Positions 47,936-57,881 of a stretch of 64,000 nucleotides of DNA are shown here, one piece after another. The number at the start of each line of letters is the position of its first letter. Positions within the stretch are counted from its first letter, which is position 1. Source of the stretch: Serratia plymuthica (GTDB lineage Bacteria > Pseudomonadota > Gammaproteobacteria > Enterobacterales > Enterobacteriaceae). The stretch lies in NCBI RefSeq assembly GCF_018336935.1, contig NZ_CP068771.1:4278001-4342000 (forward strand), read 5' to 3'. Position numbers and translations under genes: made by a program. The notes beneath the pieces are model-generated. The model was given only the letters and a program-made list of their open reading frames with translations. It did not search any database and was not told the origin of the DNA.

Positions 47936-49825
47936 ATGTCTATCGAAATCAAGGTGCCGGACATCGGTGCAGACGAAGTGGAAATCACCGAAATTCTGGT
48001 GAAAGTGGGCGATAAAGTTGAAGCTGAACAATCGCTGATCACCGTTGAAGGTGATAAAGCTTCCATGGAAGTCCCGTCCCCGCAAGCGGGCGTGGTGAAA
48101 GAGATCAAGGTTTCCGTCGGTGATAAAACCGAAACCGGCAAACTGCTGATGATCTTTGAAGCAGAAGGTGCGGCAGCTGCCGCGCCAGCCGCCAAAGCGG
48201 AAGAAAAACCGGCCGCAGCACCTGCTGCTGCACCGGCTGCCGCTGCTGCCAAAGACGTTGCGGTACCGGACATCGGTGCCGACGAAGTGGAAGTCACCGA
48301 GATCCTGGTGAAAGTGGGCGACAAGGTGGAAGCCGAGCAGTCCCTGATCACCGTTGAAGGCGACAAAGCGTCAATGGAAGTTCCGGCACCCTTCGCGGGC
48401 ACCGTGAAAGAGATCAAGATCGCGACCGGCGACAAAGTCACCACCGGTTCCCTGATCATGGTCTTCGAAGTGGCCGGTGCAGCTTCCGCTGCCGCTCCGG
48501 CTGCGGTTGAAGCTCCTGCGGCCCCAGCCGCACCGGCTGCCGCTGCCGCCAAAGACGTTGCCGTGCCGGACATCGGCGGCGACGAAGTGGAAGTGACCGA
48601 AGTGATGGTGAAAGTGGGCGACAAAGTTGCCGCTGAGCAGTCACTGATCACCGTTGAAGGCGACAAGGCTTCTATGGAAGTGCCGGCGCCGTTCGCCGGT
48701 ACCGTGAAAGAAATCAAAATCAGCGCCGGCGACAAAGTGAAAACCGGCTCTCTGATCATGGTGTTCGAAGTTGAAGGCGCCGCGCCAGCCGCCGCTCCTG
48801 CCCAGAAAGCAGAAGCTGCACCGGCTCCGGCCAAGCAGGAAGCCGCTGCGGCCGCTCCGGCTGCCAAAGCGGAAAGCAAAGGCGAGTTCGCAGAGAACGA
48901 CGCTTATGTGCACGCTACCCCGGTCATCCGCCGTCTGGCGCGTGAATTCGGCGTAAACCTGGCGAAAGTGAAAGGCACAGGTCGTAAAGGCCGTATCCTG
49001 CGCGAAGACGTCCAGACTTACGTGAAAGACGCGGTCAAACGTGCGGAAGCGGCTCCAACCGCTGCTGCCGGTGGCGGTCTGCCAGGCATGCTGCCATGGC
49101 CGAAAGTGGACTTCAGCAAGTTCGGCGAGATCGAAGAAGTCGAAATGGGCCGCATCCAGAAGATTTCGGGTGCCAACCTGAGCCGCAACTGGGTGATGAT
49201 CCCACACGTGACTCACTTCGACAAAACCGATATCACCGATCTGGAAGCGTTCCGCAAGCAGCAGAACGATGAAGCGGCCAAACGTAAGCTGGACGTGAAG
49301 TTCACCCCTGTGGTGTTCATCATGAAAGCCGTCGCCGCCGCTCTGGAGCAGATGCCGCGCTTCAACAGCTCTCTGTCCGAAGATGGCCAGAAACTGACGC
49401 TGAAAAAATACATCAACGTCGGTGTTGCGGTTGATACGCCAAATGGTCTGGTGGTTCCGGTATTCAAGGATGTGAACAAGAAAAGCATCACTGAACTGTC
49501 CCGCGAGCTGATGGCTATCTCCAAAAAAGCGCGTGACGGCAAGCTGACCGCAGGCGAAATGCAGGGCGGTTGCTTCACCATCTCCAGCCTGGGCGGTATC
49601 GGGACGACTCACTTCGCGCCGATCGTCAACGCGCCGGAAGTGGCTATCCTGGGTGTCTCCAAGTCCGCTATGGAGCCAGTCTGGAACGGTAAAGAGTTCG
49701 TGCCGCGTCTGATGATGCCAATGTCGCTCTCCTTCGACCACCGCGTTATCGACGGTGCAGATGGTGCGCGTTTCATCACCATCATCAACAATATGCTGTC
49801 TGACATCCGCCGTCTGGTGATGTAA
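47936..49825 (+). CDS. aceF: Dihydrolipoamide acetyltransferase (pyruvate dehydrogenase E2)
   Basis: 629 residues. Three tandem lipoyl domains, each with the lipoylated Lys in [10 protein letters not shown], are separated by Ala/Pro-rich linkers. Next come the E1/E3-binding domain ([20 protein letters not shown], in parts) and the acetyltransferase core with the active-site [10 protein letters not shown]. The three near-identical DNA repeats (about 47936-48190, 48255-48480, 48555-48780) are prone to recombination. ATG at 47936 after AAGAGG. Confidence 0.97.
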   Translation: MSIEIKVPDIGADEVEITEILVKVGDKVEAEQSLITVEGDKASMEVPSPQAGVVKEIKVSVGDKTETGKLLMIFEAEGAAAAAPAAKAEEKPAAAPAAAPAAAAAKDVAVPDIGADEVEVTEILVKVGDKVEAEQSLITVEGDKASMEVPAPFAGTVKEIKIATGDKVTTGSLIMVFEVAGAASAAAPAAVEAPAAPAAPAAAAAKDVAVPDIGGDEVEVTEVMVKVGDKVAAEQSLITVEGDKASMEVPAPFAGTVKEIKISAGDKVKTGSLIMVFEVEGAAPAAAPAQKAEAAPAPAKQEAAAAAPAAKAESKGEFAENDAYVHATPVIRRLAREFGVNLAKVKGTGRKGRILREDVQTYVKDAVKRAEAAPTAAAGGGLPGMLPWPKVDFSKFGEIEEVEMGRIQKISGANLSRNWVMIPHVTHFDKTDITDLEAFRKQQNDEAAKRKLDVKFTPVVFIMKAVAAALEQMPRFNSSLSEDGQKLTLKKYINVGVAVDTPNGLVVPVFKDVNKKSITELSRELMAISKKARDGKLTAGEMQGGCFTISSLGGIGTTHFAPIVNAPEVAILGVSKSAMEPVWNGKEFVPRLMMPMSLSFDHRVIDGADGARFITIINNMLSDIRRLVM

Positions 49826-49833
49826 TGAAAAAA

Positions 49834-49853
49834 GGGCGCAGCATGCTGCGCCC
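49834..49853. terminator. Perfect palindromic hairpin between aceF and lpd
   Basis: GGGCGCAGCATGCTGCGCCC is a perfect 20-bp palindrome 8 bp after aceF. It lacks a U-tract on the plus strand, so it may stabilise the aceEF mRNA end or lower read-through into lpd rather than fully terminate. Confidence 0.55.
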
Positions 49854-50014
49854 TTACCACTTCAGTAGCAGTTTTGTCGGTTTTTGCATGACTCGACAAA
49901 ATTGTTGAGACACGGGTCACTTCGAACACGCTTTGCAGATTATTAACAATTCTGTAAACTGCTCGCGGTGTAAGCGTCCCGGTGGATGAAGGGCGTTATG
50001 AGATCGATTAATAA

Positions 50015-50096
50015 TATGCCCCAAATAATTGGAGTTACATCAAGGCGGCAAGCGAATGCAGCCAACACCGATGTCGCTTCAGGTATGACGGGTATA
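50015..50096. repeat. Short ERIC element (about 82 bp) upstream of lpd
   Basis: Has both ERIC ends (TATGCCCCAAATAATTGGAG and ATGACGGGTATA) but lacks the central palindrome, an internal deletion of about 45 bp relative to the 127-bp form. It ends 42 bp before the lpd start and sits in the lpd leader. Confidence 0.8.
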
Positions 50097-50138
50097 AAAT
50101 GACGTCTGACCCGCCGGACAACTAATTAAGAGGTCATG

Positions 50139-51563
50139 ATGAGTACTGAAATTAAAACTCAGGTCGTGGTACTTGGGGCGGGCCCTGCAGGTTACTCTGC
50201 TGCTTTTCGTTGCGCTGACTTAGGTCTTGAAACCGTTCTGGTTGAACGTTATTCCACGCTGGGCGGTGTTTGCCTGAACGTGGGATGTATCCCTTCCAAA
50301 GCACTGTTGCACGTTGCCAAAGTAATCGAAGAAGCCAAAGCGCTGGCCGAGCACGGCATCGTTTTCGGCGAGCCGAAAACCGACATCGACAAAGTGCGCG
50401 TCTGGAAAGAAAAAGTCATCAATCAGCTGACCGGCGGTCTGGCTGGCATGGCTAAAGGCCGTAAAGTTAAAGTCGTTAACGGTCTGGGCAAGTTCACCGG
50501 CGCTAACACCCTGGTCGTTGAAGGCGAAAATGGTCCTACTACCATCAACTTCGACAACGCCATCATCGCCGCAGGCTCCCGTCCGATCCAACTGCCATTC
50601 ATTCCTCATGAAGACCCGCGCGTATGGGACTCTACCGATGCGCTGGAACTGAAAACCGTCCCAGAGCGTCTGCTGGTGATGGGCGGCGGTATTATCGGCC
50701 TGGAAATGGGTACCGTATATCATGCGTTGGGTTCACAGATCGACGTGGTCGAGATGTTTGACCAGGTGATCCCGGCTGCCGACAAAGACGTGGTGAAAGT
50801 CTTCACCAAACGCATCAGCAAGCAGTTCAACCTGATGCTGGAAACCAAAGTGACCGCGGTAGAAGCCAAAGAAGACGGCATCTACGTCACGATGGAAGGC
50901 AAAAAAGCGCCTGCAGAACCACAGCGTTACGACGCGGTGCTGGTGGCTATCGGCCGTGTGCCGAACGGCAAACTGCTGGAAGCGGGCAAAGCCGGCGTTG
51001 AAGTTGACGAGCGTGGCTTTATCCGCGTCGACAAACAGCTGCGCACCAACGTGCCGCACATCTTCGCTATCGGCGACATCGTCGGTCAACCGATGCTGGC
51101 ACACAAAGGCGTGCATGAAGGCCACGTTGCCGCTGAAGTTATCGCCGGCATGAAGCACTACTTCGACCCGAAAGTGATCCCATCAATCGCTTACACCGAG
51201 CCGGAAGTTGCGTGGGTGGGTCTGACCGAGAAAGAAGCGAAAGAGAAAGGCATCAGCTATGAAACGTCCACCTTCCCGTGGGCAGCTTCCGGCCGTGCTA
51301 TCGCTTCCGATTGTGCAGACGGCATGACCAAACTGATCTTCGACAAAGAAACTCACCGTATCATCGGTGGCGCGATTGTCGGCACCAACGGCGGCGAGCT
51401 GCTGGGCGAAATCGGTCTGGCTATCGAGATGGGTTGTGATGCGGAAGACATCGCGCTGACCATCCATGCTCACCCAACCCTGCACGAATCCGTGGGCTTG
51501 GCGGCAGAGATCTTCGAAGGCAGCATCACCGATCTGCCAAATCCGAAAGCCAAGAAGAAGTAA
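50139..51563 (+). CDS. lpd: Dihydrolipoamide dehydrogenase (E3)
   Basis: 474 residues, the E. coli length. FAD motif VVVLGAGPAGYSAAF, the redox disulfide CLNVGC, NAD motif VMGGGIIGLEMG and the C-terminal His-Glu pair in HAHPTLHES. It reoxidises lipoyl groups of pyruvate and 2-oxoglutarate dehydrogenases and the glycine cleavage system. It is preceded by AAGAGG; ATG at 50139 is preferred to the adjoining ATG at 50136. Separated from aceF by 313 bp, so it probably also has its own promoter. Confidence 0.97.
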   Translation: MSTEIKTQVVVLGAGPAGYSAAFRCADLGLETVLVERYSTLGGVCLNVGCIPSKALLHVAKVIEEAKALAEHGIVFGEPKTDIDKVRVWKEKVINQLTGGLAGMAKGRKVKVVNGLGKFTGANTLVVEGENGPTTINFDNAIIAAGSRPIQLPFIPHEDPRVWDSTDALELKTVPERLLVMGGGIIGLEMGTVYHALGSQIDVVEMFDQVIPAADKDVVKVFTKRISKQFNLMLETKVTAVEAKEDGIYVTMEGKKAPAEPQRYDAVLVAIGRVPNGKLLEAGKAGVEVDERGFIRVDKQLRTNVPHIFAIGDIVGQPMLAHKGVHEGHVAAEVIAGMKHYFDPKVIPSIAYTEPEVAWVGLTEKEAKEKGISYETSTFPWAASGRAIASDCADGMTKLIFDKETHRIIGGAIVGTNGGELLGEIGLAIEMGCDAEDIALTIHAHPTLHESVGLAAEIFEGSITDLPNPKAKKK

Positions 51564-51588
51564 TTCTGCTGGTTTGAACGATTGATAA

Positions 51589-51617
51589 GCGGCTCCTGAA
51601 AAGGGGCCGTTTTTTTA
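51589..51617 (+). terminator. Terminator of lpd
   Basis: CGGCTCC and GGGGCCG form the stem around TGAAAA, with one G-T pair, followed by eight T. Confidence 0.9.
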
Positions 51618-52206
51618 TGGATGGCGTTTAGTAAAAGGCCGCTCGGTAACCCGCATTGATAGTACGTTGAAATAAACTGTCGGACAGTCTTTTTGTTGGT
51701 TTTTCAATCGCCCTTGCGTGCAATGCCCCCGCTTTGTGGCGCTTGTATCGTTCTTTAACGATGCAAGAAATCCGTGAGGTGCCTGCTAACACCGAACGGA
51801 ACAATAGAAGCGCCTTCACTCAGGGCGGTTTTTTGTGTCTTTCGCTCTCAACTTTCGATTTTTGCCACCAGTAACCATTGTAAGTAAATGGGTATTGTGT
51901 TGTCCTCATCAGGTTGAATTATGTTGTAGAGGGAACCCTCTTACAGCCCCGTCTGGTCAGTGACGCAGCCGATTACACTGTACTCAACGATTCAGCAAAG
52001 ATTTAATGTTGCTTTTATGTGAACGAATTAACAACCAATTCAAATCCTGATATGCTGGCTGAGCGGAACCGGGCACTGTAACTTACAGTCCAGGACATCG
52101 ACAGCAGTGCCCCGTCAGGATCAATGGCATCAACACCGTGCGCTAAACCCGGTTTGAAGATAAAACGCCAGGCACAATAAATGACAATGAGAGCGAGGAG
52201 AATGTC
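51618..52206 (+). other. Intergenic region lpd-acnB with orphan hairpin
   Basis: About 590 bp. The first part (to ~51840) is described separately: a minus-strand reading frame of 63 codons with phage-like character and a terminator-like hairpin. The part from ~51990 to 52206 is the acnB promoter and leader, ending in GAGGAG before the acnB start. No other gene was recognised. Confidence 0.45.
51811..51837 (+). terminator. Orphan intrinsic terminator in the lpd-acnB gap
   Basis: CGCCTT pairs with AGGGCG (one G-T) around CACTC, followed by GTTTTTTG. It has no annotated gene ahead of it on the plus strand apart from lpd, which already has its own terminator 200 bp earlier. A small RNA ending here is possible. 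Confidence 0.5.
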
Positions 52207-54804
52207 GTGCTAGAAGAATACCGTAAGCACGTAGCCGAGCGTGCTGCAGAGGGCATCGTCCCTAAGCCGTTAGACGCCACCCAAATGGCAGCGCTGGTTG
52301 AATCATTAAAGAATCCGCCACAAGGCGAAGAAGAATTCCTGTTAGACCTGCTGATTAATCATGTTCCACCAGGCGTCGACGAAGCCGCCTATGTCAAAGC
52401 AGGTTTCCTGGCGGCCATCGCCAAAGGTGAAGCGACCTCTCCCCTGATTACCCCTGAGAAAGCCGTAGAACTGCTGGGCACCATGCAGGGCGGTTATAAC
52501 ATTCATCCGCTGATTGACGCGCTGGATGACGAAAAGCTGGCCGCTATCGCCGCCAAGGCGCTTTCCCATACGCTGCTGATGTTCGACAACTTCTACGACG
52601 TGGAAGAGAAAGCCAAGGCGGGTAACCCGCACGCCAAACAGATTATGCAGTCCTGGGCCGATGCCGAATGGTATTTGTCACGCCCGAAACTGGCGGAAAA
52701 AATCACCGTTACCGTATTCAAAGTCACCGGCGAAACCAACACCGACGATCTGTCGCCGGCGCCGGATGCCTGGTCACGCCCGGACATCCCGTTGCACGCC
52801 CTGGCGATGTTGAAAAACGAACGTGAAGGTATAGTGCCGGATCAACCGGGCAGCGTTGGCCCGATCAAGCAAATTGAGCTGTTGAACAAGAAAGGTTTCC
52901 CGTTGGCCTACGTCGGCGACGTGGTCGGTACCGGTTCTTCCCGTAAGTCCGCCACCAACTCTGTGCTGTGGTTTATGGGCGACGACATCCCGTATGTGCC
53001 GAACAAGCGTGGCGGCGGTGTGGTGCTGGGCAGTAAAATCGCACCTATCTTCTTCAATACCATGGAAGATGCCGGCGCCTTGCCGATTGAAGTGGACGTT
53101 TCCGAGCTGAACATGGGCGACGTGATCGACGTTTACCCGTACAAAGGCGAAGTGCGTAACCACGAAACCGGCGAACTGATCGCCAACTTCGAACTGAAAA
53201 CCGACGTATTGCTGGATGAAGTGCGCGCCGGCGGCCGTATCCCGCTGATTATCGGCCGCGGTTTGACCACCAAGGCGCGTGAAGCGCTGGGCCTGCCGCA
53301 CAGCGATGTGTTCCGTATCGCCAAAGAAGTTGCCTCCAGCAGCAAGGGCTTCTCGCTGGCGCAGAAAATGGTGGGCCGCGCCTGTGGCGTTGCCGGCGTG
53401 CGTCCGGGTGAATACTGCGAGCCGAAGATGGCCTCCGTGGGTTCTCAGGATACCACCGGCCCGATGACCCGTGACGAACTGAAAGACCTTGCGTGCCTGG
53501 GCTTCTCCGCCGATCTGGTCATGCAGTCGTTCTGTCACACCGCCGCGTACCCGAAACCGGTTGATGTGACCACTCACCACACGCTGCCGGACTTTATCAT
53601 GAACCGTGGCGGCGTATCGCTGCGTCCGGGCGACGGCGTTATTCACTCTTGGCTGAACCGCATGCTGTTGCCGGATACCGTCGGCACCGGCGGTGATTCC
53701 CACACCCGTTTCCCGATCGGCATTTCCTTCCCGGCCGGCTCCGGTCTGGTGGCGTTTGCCGCAGCGACCGGCGTTATGCCGCTGGATATGCCTGAGTCGG
53801 TGCTGGTGCGCTTCAAAGGCAAAATGCAGCCGGGCATCACACTGCGTGATCTGGTGCACGCCATCCCTTACTACGCGATCAAGCAAGGCCTGCTGACCGT
53901 AGAGAAGAAAGGCAAGAAGAACATCTTCTCCGGCCGCATTCTGGAAATCGAAGGCTTGCCGGAGTTGAAGGTGGAGCAGGCGTTTGAACTGACCGATGCC
54001 TCTGCCGAACGTTCCGCCGCCGGTTGTACCATCAAGCTGGATAAGGCCCCGATCGAAGAGTACCTGAACTCCAACATCGTGCTGCTGAAGTGGATGATCT
54101 CCGAAGGTTACGGCGATCGCCGTACGCTGGAGCGCCGCATTCAAGGCATGCAAAAATGGCTGGCGGATCCGCAACTGCTGGAAGGCGATGCGGATGCGGA
54201 ATACGCGGCGGTGATCGACATCGATCTGGCGGAGATCACTCAGCCAATCCTGTGCGCGCCGAACGATCCTGACGACGCGCGTCTGCTGTCCGACGTGGCC
54301 AACAGCAAGATCGATGAAGTGTTCATCGGTTCCTGCATGACCAACATCGGCCACTTCCGCGCCGCCGGCAAGCTGCTGGACCAGCACAAGGGCCAGTTGC
54401 CAACCCGCCTGTGGGTTGCGCCGCCGACCAAGATGGATGCGGCTCAACTGACCGAAGAGGGCTATTACAGCGTGTTCGGCAAGAGCGGTGCGCGTATCGA
54501 GATCCCGGGTTGTTCACTGTGCATGGGTAACCAGGCGCGCGTGGCTGACGGCGCGACGGTGGTTTCCACCTCTACCCGTAACTTCCCGAACCGTCTGGGT
54601 ACCGGCGCCAACGTTTATCTGGCCTCGGCAGAACTGGCGGCGGTTGCTTCGCTGCTGGGCCGTTTGCCAACGCCGGACGAGTATCAAACCTACATGGCAC
54701 AGGTCGATAAAACGGCGGCGGATACCTACCGCTACCTGAACTTCGACCAACTGGGCCAGTACACTGAAAAAGCCGACGGCGTGATCTTCCAAACCGCCGT
54801 TTAA
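52207..54804 (+). CDS. acnB: Aconitate hydratase B
   Basis: 865 residues, the E. coli length. Main TCA-cycle aconitase, binding a 4Fe-4S cluster through Cys in GSCMTN and the pair in CSLCMGN; the HEAT-like domain is N-terminal, then the swivel domain, as is usual for AcnB. The start is GTG at 52207 (MLEEYRKHV), preceded by GAGGAG; the nearby ATG at 52203 is out of frame. In family knowledge the apo-protein also binds mRNA. Confidence 0.96.
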   Translation: MLEEYRKHVAERAAEGIVPKPLDATQMAALVESLKNPPQGEEEFLLDLLINHVPPGVDEAAYVKAGFLAAIAKGEATSPLITPEKAVELLGTMQGGYNIHPLIDALDDEKLAAIAAKALSHTLLMFDNFYDVEEKAKAGNPHAKQIMQSWADAEWYLSRPKLAEKITVTVFKVTGETNTDDLSPAPDAWSRPDIPLHALAMLKNEREGIVPDQPGSVGPIKQIELLNKKGFPLAYVGDVVGTGSSRKSATNSVLWFMGDDIPYVPNKRGGGVVLGSKIAPIFFNTMEDAGALPIEVDVSELNMGDVIDVYPYKGEVRNHETGELIANFELKTDVLLDEVRAGGRIPLIIGRGLTTKAREALGLPHSDVFRIAKEVASSSKGFSLAQKMVGRACGVAGVRPGEYCEPKMASVGSQDTTGPMTRDELKDLACLGFSADLVMQSFCHTAAYPKPVDVTTHHTLPDFIMNRGGVSLRPGDGVIHSWLNRMLLPDTVGTGGDSHTRFPIGISFPAGSGLVAFAAATGVMPLDMPESVLVRFKGKMQPGITLRDLVHAIPYYAIKQGLLTVEKKGKKNIFSGRILEIEGLPELKVEQAFELTDASAERSAAGCTIKLDKAPIEEYLNSNIVLLKWMISEGYGDRRTLERRIQGMQKWLADPQLLEGDADAEYAAVIDIDLAEITQPILCAPNDPDDARLLSDVANSKIDEVFIGSCMTNIGHFRAAGKLLDQHKGQLPTRLWVAPPTKMDAAQLTEEGYYSVFGKSGARIEIPGCSLCMGNQARVADGATVVSTSTRNFPNRLGTGANVYLASAELAAVASLLGRLPTPDEYQTYMAQVDKTAADTYRYLNFDQLGQYTEKADGVIFQTAV

Positions 54805-54811
54805 GTCGCGT

Positions 54812-54934
54812 TACCCTAAATAATTCGGATTGCGGCAAGGCGGCAACTGAACGCATCCCCGGGAGTTTGGCCGACCAAATGACCGGGGTGAATAAAGGCG
54901 GCCAACGCCGTTGCAATTCGAAGAATGCTGGGTA
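54812..54934. repeat. ERIC element after acnB
   Basis: About 123 bp from TACCCTAAATAATTCGGATT to the closing GGGTAA, with a diverged centre (CCCGGGAGTTTGG...). It begins 8 bp after the acnB stop and lies before its terminator, so it is in the acnB mRNA 3' end. Confidence 0.82.
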
Positions 54935-54951
54935 ATATTGCGCAACTGTTC

Positions 54952-54982
54952 AACGGGAGGCCTTGGCCTCCCGTTTTATTTT
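54952..54982 (+). terminator. Terminator of acnB
   Basis: AACGGGAGG pairs with CCTCCCGTT around CCTTGG, followed by TTATTTTG. Confidence 0.9.
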
Positions 54983-55066
54983 GCTCAGTTGCCAACTTTG
55001 CGAGCGCTCGCTGAGTTAGTCATGAATTAATGTTTACACTAAGAAAAAGGCTCAGGAGGGCGTGCT

Positions 55067-55429
55067 ATGGATTACGAATTTCTGCGTGACGTGACCGGTC
55101 AGGTGGTGGTCAGATTTTCGATGGGGCATGAAGCGATTGGCCATTGGATCAATGAGGAAGTCAAAGGCGACTTCAATCTGCTGGATCGGATCGAAGCCGG
55201 GGCGGCGGAAGTCAAAGGCAGTGAACGTCAATGGCAGTTGGAAGGCCACGAATATACATTGCTGATGGACGGTGAAGAGGTGATGATCCGCGCCAATCTA
55301 TTGGCGTTTGAAGGCGACGAGATGGAAGAGGGGATGAATTATTATGATGAAGAAAGCCTCTCATTCTGCGGTGTCGAAGACTTCCTGGCGGTGCTGAAGG
55401 CCTACCGTTCTTTCATGCTCAAATATTAA
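55067..55429 (+). CDS. yacL: YacL family protein (UPF0231)
   Basis: 120 residues, full length for YacL, starting [19 protein letters not shown], acidic, with no signal or membrane segment. Function unknown. It lies between acnB and speD as in E. coli and has its own ribosome site (CAGGAGG). Confidence 0.93.
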   Translation: MDYEFLRDVTGQVVVRFSMGHEAIGHWINEEVKGDFNLLDRIEAGAAEVKGSERQWQLEGHEYTLLMDGEEVMIRANLLAFEGDEMEEGMNYYDEESLSFCGVEDFLAVLKAYRSFMLKY

Positions 55430-55432
55430 ATG

Positions 55433-55465
55433 TAAGGGCGCGGCATGTGTATGGCCGCACCCTTA
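55433..55465. terminator. Hairpin between convergent yacL and speD
   Basis: TAAGGG-CGCGGC pairs imperfectly with GGCCGC-ACCCTTA around an 8-base loop. It lies just after yacL and just after speD, so it may serve both. Confidence 0.6.
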
Positions 55466-55470
55466 ACCCA

Positions 55471-56265
55471 TCACAAGTGCGGAATATTGCGGCCGTAATA
55501 GATTTCCTGCATCTCCTTCCACAGCAGATCGGTAATCTCTTTACGCTCGGCTTCGCTCAGGGCTTCCGGCCTGGCGTTAAACAGGTAGTGCTTCAGATCG
55601 AAATCCTTCAGCAGCATCTTGGTATGGAAGATGTTCTCCTGGTAAACGTTGACGTCCATCATGTGGTACAGCGCCTTCATATCATCAGACATAAAGTTCT
55701 GGATCGAGTTGATCTCATGATCGATGTAATGCTTCACGCCATTGACGTCGCGGGTAAAGCCGCGCACCCGGTAATCCATGGTGACGATGTCGGATTCCAA
55801 CTGGTGGATCAGGTAATTCAGCGCTTTCAGCGGTGAAATCACGCCGCAGGTCGACACTTCGATATCGGCGCGGAAGGTGCACAGCCCGCCTTCTGGGTGG
55901 CTTTCCGGATAGGTATGAACGCAGATGTGGCTTTTGTCCAGGTGCGCAACCACCGTCTTCGACAGTGGACCAGGCTGCTCCGACGTATCGACATCTTTCG
56001 GGTCGACCGGTTCTTCGCTGACCAAGATGGTCACGCTGGCGCCCTGAGGCTCGTAGTCCTGACGTGCGACGTTCAGGATATTGGCGCCAATGATCGAGCA
56101 GGTTTCACTCAGGATTTCGGTCAGGCGATTGGCGTTGTATTGCTCGTCAATGTAGGCGATATAGCCATCGCGGTCATCCGCGGTTTTGGCGTAACAAATA
56201 TCGTAAATACAAAAACTCAGGCTCTTGGTCAGGTTGTTGAAGCCGTGCAGTTTTAGCTTTTGCAA
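55471..56265 (-). CDS. speD: S-adenosylmethionine decarboxylase proenzyme
   Basis: 264 residues, the E. coli length. The proenzyme cuts itself between Lys111 and Ser112 in [13 protein letters not shown], and Ser112 becomes the pyruvoyl group. It makes the aminopropyl donor for spermidine. It is 26 bp after speE and co-transcribed with it. AGGAGG gives a very good ribosome site. Confidence 0.97.
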   Translation of the reverse strand: MQKLKLHGFNNLTKSLSFCIYDICYAKTADDRDGYIAYIDEQYNANRLTEILSETCSIIGANILNVARQDYEPQGASVTILVSEEPVDPKDVDTSEQPGPLSKTVVAHLDKSHICVHTYPESHPEGGLCTFRADIEVSTCGVISPLKALNYLIHQLESDIVTMDYRVRGFTRDVNGVKHYIDHEINSIQNFMSDDMKALYHMMDVNVYQENIFHTKMLLKDFDLKHYLFNARPEALSEAERKEITDLLWKEMQEIYYGRNIPHL

Positions 56266-56291
56266 TTGGGTTCACCTCCTTATCTTCTCGC

Positions 56292-57155
56292 TTAACGTGT
56301 CACCTTCAGTGCGTTGAGCAAGTACTGTGGAAGGGCAAAGCTGCCCGCGTGGATCGCTGGGTTGTAATAACGGCAGTTTAGGCCGCTTTGATTAAAGCGA
56401 TGTTGCAGGGCGGATAAATCGAGCTGACGCAGCGCCGGGTTTTGGCTGGCCCAGGCGAAGGTCATGATGCCGCCGTAATAGGTCGGGATCGCCGCCTGAT
56501 AGAAGCTGACGTCGTTGAAATATTGGCTTAGTTTGGTGTGGCTGTTGACCGCTTCGTCTTGTTGCAGGAAACAGACGCCGTTCTGCGCGACAAAAATACC
56601 GCCCTCGTTCAGGCAGCGCGCGCAGCCTTCGTAGAACGCCGAGGTGAACAGGCTTTCGCCGGGGCCGATCGGATCGGTGCAGTCCGAGATAATCACATCG
56701 AATTTTTCATCGGTCTGATTAACGAAGTTGACGCCGTCGTCGATCACCAGCTTGAAGCGCGGGTCGTCGTAGGAACCGGCGTTATGGTTCGGCAGGTACT
56801 GGCGGCAGAATTCCACCACCCCGGCGTCGATCTCGACCATGGTGATCTGCTCTATGCCCCGATGGCGGCTGACTTCGCGCAGCATGCCGCCGTCGCCGCC
56901 GCCGATGATCAATACCTTCTTCGCCTGGCCATGTGCCAGCAACGGAACGTGGGTCATCATTTCGTGATAGATGAACTCATCGCGCTCGGTGGTTTGCACC
57001 ACGCCGTCGAGCGCCATCACGCGCCCCAGCGCCGGGTTTTCAAAAATCACCAAATCCTGATGCTCGGTCTTCTCGCGGTACAGCACATTCTCTACCGAGA
57101 AGTACTGGCCGAAGTTGGCATGCAGCGTTTCATACCAAATTTCTTTCTGGGTCAT
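56292..57155 (-). CDS. speE: Spermidine synthase
   Basis: 287 residues. It moves the aminopropyl group from decarboxylated SAM to putrescine. Seen are [26 protein letters not shown] and the catalytic Asp region [14 protein letters not shown] at 57155 follows GGAG and gives a family-type start ([17 protein letters not shown]); the open frame to 57227 is not used. Uses putrescine from SpeC (6842). Confidence 0.96.
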   Translation of the reverse strand: MTQKEIWYETLHANFGQYFSVENVLYREKTEHQDLVIFENPALGRVMALDGVVQTTERDEFIYHEMMTHVPLLAHGQAKKVLIIGGGDGGMLREVSRHRGIEQITMVEIDAGVVEFCRQYLPNHNAGSYDDPRFKLVIDDGVNFVNQTDEKFDVIISDCTDPIGPGESLFTSAFYEGCARCLNEGGIFVAQNGVCFLQQDEAVNSHTKLSQYFNDVSFYQAAIPTYYGGIMTFAWASQNPALRQLDLSALQHRFNQSGLNCRYYNPAIHAGSFALPQYLLNALKVTR

Positions 57156-57265
57156 GTGCGGGAACTCCGTAATAACGGCCATGAAAAATTGGCGCAACAT
57201 CATAGCTAACTCTGCCTGGTGATGCACGGCTGAATTTCAAACAGAGGTAGCGGAAGGCGGGGGGA

Positions 57266-57616
57266 TTAGTTGGCGTACGCCAGCAGGCTCAGTGAGTCGC
57301 GTGCCAGATATTTGCATTTGTTGGGGGTAGGGATGGCGATGCCACTGAGATCGCGATAACTGTCTTCGCCCAGCGCCTTCATGTTGTAGCTATTATAGTT
57401 GCTCAAATCCCACCGGTTTTGCTGGGCAAAGTAAACGATGGCGCGTTTGATTTGCGCGTTGGGCAAGTCGTTGTAGCCGCAATCGTTTTTCAGATAAATA
57501 AATACCGCCGTCAGATCGGCCAGATCTTCCGCCTCAGACTCATTTAGCGCCAGACTGGCGTTGGAGAACCCCAGCATGGTGAGCAGCAGCACCAGTAACG
57601 TTGTTTTTTTCATCAT
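57266..57616 (-). CDS. yacC: YacC family small periplasmic protein
   Basis: 116 residues with a signal peptide (KKTTLLVLLLTMLGFSNASLA) and a mature part nearly identical to E. coli YacC (LNESEAEDLADLTAVFIYL, KNDCGYNDLPN, LGEDSYRDLSGI). It has two Cys for a likely disulfide. It resembles type II secretion pilotins (PulS/OutS-like), but its role is unproven. Start is one of two adjacent ATGs (57616 or 57613). Confidence 0.9.
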   Translation of the reverse strand: MMKKTTLLVLLLTMLGFSNASLALNESEAEDLADLTAVFIYLKNDCGYNDLPNAQIKRAIVYFAQQNRWDLSNYNSYNMKALGEDSYRDLSGIAIPTPNKCKYLARDSLSLLAYAN

Positions 57617-57713
57617 GAAAATAGACCTGTTTATTGTCAGCAAACGTTATCACACTTGCCTGTAAAGGCACCAAATTTTATTACCTGCGGATAACATAAC
57701 CGGCAGCAAAGGC

Positions 57714-57744
57714 TTGACCTTCCGCTAAGGGGAGGGTTTAGGCT
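57714..57744 (+). promoter_or_regulatory. CueR-type promoter of cueO
   Basis: -35 TTGACC and -10 TAGGCT are separated by 19 bp, the over-long spacer typical of MerR-family targets. The spacer contains the CueR dyad CCTTCC-N7-GGAGGG. Copper-loaded CueR would activate cueO here. Confidence 0.75.
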
Positions 57745-57759
57745 GTCTGGCATGAAATT

Positions 57760-57856
57760 TATGCCTGTTGTCGTTCAAGCCGCAGCGTTATTACCTGCAC
57801 TAGCGCCCCGATTGGCATGGGATGAATGAGCTGGAACTTGAAAGCCATAGGGTACA
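57760..57856. repeat. Shortened ERIC element in the cueO leader
   Basis: About 97 bp with both ERIC ends (TATGCCTGTTGTCGTTCAAG and CCATAGGGTACA) but a deleted and changed centre. It lies between the copper promoter and the cueO start, so it is transcribed as most of the 5' leader. Confidence 0.7.
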
Positions 57857-57881
57857 TATCACTGAGAAAAGGGAGTCAGCG

